A stretch of DNA of 6,868 bases. Source: Pseudomonadota bacterium (GTDB lineage: Bacteria > Myxococcota > Bradymonadia > UBA4248). Of the stretch, positions 4,571 to 6,868 are shown piece by piece. Positions within the stretch are counted from its first letter, which is position 1; each line of letters opens with the position of its first letter. Below the pieces are notes generated by a model. That model made no database searches and was not told where the DNA came from. It was given only the letters and a program-made list of their open reading frames with translations. The DNA is taken from NCBI GenBank assembly GCA_017613855.1, contig JAGACY010000269.1, positions 1-6,868 on the forward strand, given 5' to 3'. The position numbers were made by a program, and so were the translations under genes.

Positions 4571-6868
4571 GGAATGGTTTGTTAAGACGAAGTTTAATAC
4601 TTTGTGTTGCCGGGATGCTGTATTGCTCGAATGGGTATGCGCAAGCGCCGGATAGCCAGGCGGCACCTCAGGATGCACAGACACAGCAGGATAATCAGGA
4701 TGCTCAGGCGGCAGGCGAGAATGGCGAGTCTCAGAATGAAACACCTAAAAGTATCTACGATGATGAATCGCTTAAGCCCCGCGATATTTATAATCTTGCG
4801 GTAGGGCAGTTGGATGAGAATCATTTCGATGAGGCAATCGAGGGATTCGTCCGCGCCAGAGACTTAGCCGCATTCGACAATGAACTGCGCTATTCTTCGG
4901 CCTATAACCTGGGCCATGCCTATGCACAGAAGGCCGAAGCTGCCGGCGATATTCAAACGCTGCAGGAAGATGCACTGCAGAGTGTGATTGCCGATTTGAC
5001 CATGAGTGTGGCCTGGATGCGGGATGCCGTTCATCAACGACCGAGCATTAAAGAAGCACGCGGCAATCTCGAAATCGTGCTCAAACGCTTGCTCAATGCC
5101 AAGGATGTAATGGCTCAAAAATACAACACGCTCGAAAAACAACTCGACGAAGTGATCGCTATGGAGCGCACGATTCGGGAAAATGCCAGAGGGTTGTCCG
5201 AACGCCTTTTGCAGGCCAATGCCATGCGCGATCCTGTTGCATTCCAGGATGATTTCAAAGCCTTGTCCAATGTTCAACGCGAGGCTTTGACACAGGCGAA
5301 TCTGACGGCCGAGAACTTATCCAATGCACTTTCGCTCATTGAGTCGAAAGCCGAGGATCAACGCACACAGGATGAGGCATTTCGAGGATTTCAGCTAAAA
5401 TCTGCATCACCCTTGCTCGAAACCGCTCGCCAGTCGATGGCCAATGCACGCCGTCAGATGCGAGAATTATCGATGGATGACTCGTTAAGGCTTTCGAACC
5501 GCGCATTTCAGCTCCTGAAACAGGCACGAGAACAACTCGAAAATCCACTCGCCATTTTGCAGCATATTGCCGAGGATGAAACCGGATTCGTGCGTATTGC
5601 CAGTGCAAAACACATGTTTTCATCGCCGGAACTGCTCGAAAAATTCAAGGCACAGACTCAGAATAATGATGTTGCCGAACCCCCATGGCTCAACAATGAT
5701 CTGTTGAATGATACACAAGTCGATGTGCTGACGCGCACCAACCGGGTCGTTGAATTTCTCGACGTCGTCGTCGAATCTGCAGCCCAACAGGAACCGCCTC
5801 AGGATCCCAAACAGGCCGAAGCTGCTAAGGAACAAACCGAGCAGATTAAGGAAGCTCTGCCTTTTATTAAGGATGCTGCCTCCGAAATGCAGTCCGTGAC
5901 TCAGCGGCTCGAAATGAACGATTACGAAGGTGCGGTCAACCATGGCTCAAAAGCGCTCGAACTGCTCGCACTGGCCATGGAACGATTTGCTGACCTCAAA
6001 CATCTGATCAATATTGCTTATGCCACGCAGATGCAGGCCGATGCTTTTATTAAAGGCGATTTGGGGGCAGAATCCGGAGATTTGCTGACCAGGGCTCAGC
6101 AGCGCGAGTTTTTAACCAAGAATCTCAACCTCAATGCCGAGCGCCTCGAACGTTTGGCCAACCTGCTCGCCAAAGAGGCAGGTAAAATGAACCAGGCTGC
6201 CATGCAGCAAAATGGCCAGCAGGGCGCGCCAAGTGAGGAACAACTGCAGCAGATTCAGCAAAAATTTGAGTATGCTGAACAGCTGCGGTCAGACGCTCTC
6301 AAGGCAATTCAGCGCATGCAGAGCAAAGTTGCCATTCCTGCCGAGGATGGCGTGGATGAAAATGCTGTTCCATCCAGCATTGATCAGGCCGTTTGGGGAG
6401 ATTTGACCGGAGATGCCGAAATTGCCCAAAAATCGCTCGAACAATTGCGAATCCTCTTCTTTACAATCATTGAGCATATACAGGAGCTGCTCAAACAACA
6501 GACTTCAACGCTCGATCAAACAACCGATATTTCTTCGTCGACACCGGATGAACTCGAAATAAAACTGCCACCGGTTATCGATCGTCAGCGAATACACGAG
6601 ATTACATCGGATCAGTTGGCCGAGGCACTCACCGAGATGGCAAAACAGGCTCAGCAACAAGCGGGCCAGATGCCTCAGCAGAATGGACAGCAAAATCCTG
6701 CGACGATTTATGCTCAGGCTGCCAGTGAATTGCAGGTCGCTTCGACGGCGATGCGGCAGGCACAAACGGATTTGCAGAACGAGAAGCATCTTTTCACAGA
6801 GGCTATCGAACAGCAAAATACCGCGATCGAGCACATTCAAAAAGCACTTGAACTCTTGCAGCCGCCTC
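4567..6868 (+). CDS. Secreted TPR/coiled-coil protein, BatC-like position (3' partial)
   Basis: The frame is open from 4567 to the window end, 767 codons without a stop, so the true protein is longer. The start has a signal peptide: basic n-region (RNGLLRR), hydrophobic SLILCVAGMLY, then a likely signal peptidase I site near GYA25 or AQA27. C20 is preceded by Y, so a lipobox is unlikely. A Q/A/D/E-rich linker covers about 26-62. TPR-like helices follow at about 73-125 (DIYNLAVGQLDENHFDEAIEGF, then YNLGHAYAQKAE) and perhaps 145-172 (RPSIKEARGNLEIVLKRL), as in BatC/BatE proteins. The remaining roughly 600 residues are charged, helix-rich and coiled-coil-like, with two QQNGQQ linkers (547-552, 704-709). 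I see no cysteine after the signal peptide. Ordinary BatC proteins are a few hundred residues, so this is far larger. It is probably a periplasmic scaffold docking with the VWA proteins (inference). The symbol is withheld because only the N-terminal part resembles BatC. Confidence 0.85.
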   Translation, partial: MRNGLLRRSLILCVAGMLYCSNGYAQAPDSQAAPQDAQTQQDNQDAQAAGENGESQNETPKSIYDDESLKPRDIYNLAVGQLDENHFDEAIEGFVRARDLAAFDNELRYSSAYNLGHAYAQKAEAAGDIQTLQEDALQSVIADLTMSVAWMRDAVHQRPSIKEARGNLEIVLKRLLNAKDVMAQKYNTLEKQLDEVIAMERTIRENARGLSERLLQANAMRDPVAFQDDFKALSNVQREALTQANLTAENLSNALSLIESKAEDQRTQDEAFRGFQLKSASPLLETARQSMANARRQMRELSMDDSLRLSNRAFQLLKQAREQLENPLAILQHIAEDETGFVRIASAKHMFSSPELLEKFKAQTQNNDVAEPPWLNNDLLNDTQVDVLTRTNRVVEFLDVVVESAAQQEPPQDPKQAEAAKEQTEQIKEALPFIKDAASEMQSVTQRLEMNDYEGAVNHGSKALELLALAMERFADLKHLINIAYATQMQADAFIKGDLGAESGDLLTRAQQREFLTKNLNLNAERLERLANLLAKEAGKMNQAAMQQNGQQGAPSEEQLQQIQQKFEYAEQLRSDALKAIQRMQSKVAIPAEDGVDENAVPSSIDQAVWGDLTGDAEIAQKSLEQLRILFFTIIEHIQELLKQQTSTLDQTTDISSSTPDELEIKLPPVIDRQRIHEITSDQLAEALTEMAKQAQQQAGQMPQQNGQQNPATIYAQAASELQVASTAMRQAQTDLQNEKHLFTEAIEQQNTAIEHIQKALELLQPP

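Noticed and set aside
4615..4630. Lipobox at C20 of the TPR protein
   Set aside because: The residues before the cysteine (M-L-Y) do not fit the lipobox, where the -1 position should be small.

Overview
This window is an operon fragment read entirely on the + strand. It encodes a MoxR/VWA-type machinery of the 'Bat' (Bacteroides aerotolerance) class. Five genes are visible: a DUF58 protein (189-1175), a short membrane-tethered BatD-like lipoprotein (1334-2371), two membrane-anchored von Willebrand A proteins in the BatA/BatB pattern (2364-3407 and 3533-4570), and a very long secreted TPR/coiled-coil protein (4567 to beyond the window end). The MoxR AAA+ ATPase that normally heads such clusters is not in the window and is presumably upstream of base 1. 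Further bat genes, such as a full-length batD, may follow after 6868.

The organism is probably Gram-negative. It has a classic lipobox lipoprotein, a signal-peptide-bearing periplasmic protein and moderate base composition (judged by eye, not computed). Operons with this order (DUF58, small BatD/DUF4381-like protein, VWA, VWA, TPR) are known from Spirochaetes, Bacteroidetes, Planctomycetes, Lentisphaerae-like groups and delta-proteobacterial/Myxococcota lineages. I cannot assign the phylum from the sequence alone.

Layout. Positions 1-188 are a non-coding leader built from 7-bp-period degenerate repeats and a duplicated 43-bp module. The DUF58 gene follows. Positions 1176-1333 are a second gap built from the same kind of heptamer repeats, inverted at its two ends and sharing a core segment with the leader. 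The lipoprotein gene overlaps batA by 8 bp. Positions 3408-3532 are a gap holding a quite different GC-rich element of two tandem imperfect hairpins plus a third perfect hairpin. batB follows and overlaps the long TPR gene by ATGA. No non-coding stretch exceeds 300 bases.

How the genes work together (inference from family knowledge). MoxR and DUF58 would act on the cytoplasmic side. BatA and BatB present metal-binding VWA domains beside the inner membrane, each with a complete MIDAS signature. The lipoprotein and the TPR/coiled-coil protein supply periplasmic protein-protein interaction surfaces. Such systems are proposed to act as chaperone or maturation complexes for envelope or metal-dependent processes, but the biochemical substrate is generally unknown.

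I do not see a wholly new system here. The less ordinary parts are the two families of intergenic repeats inside one operon, the doubly anchored short BatD-like protein, and the exceptional length of the TPR protein.
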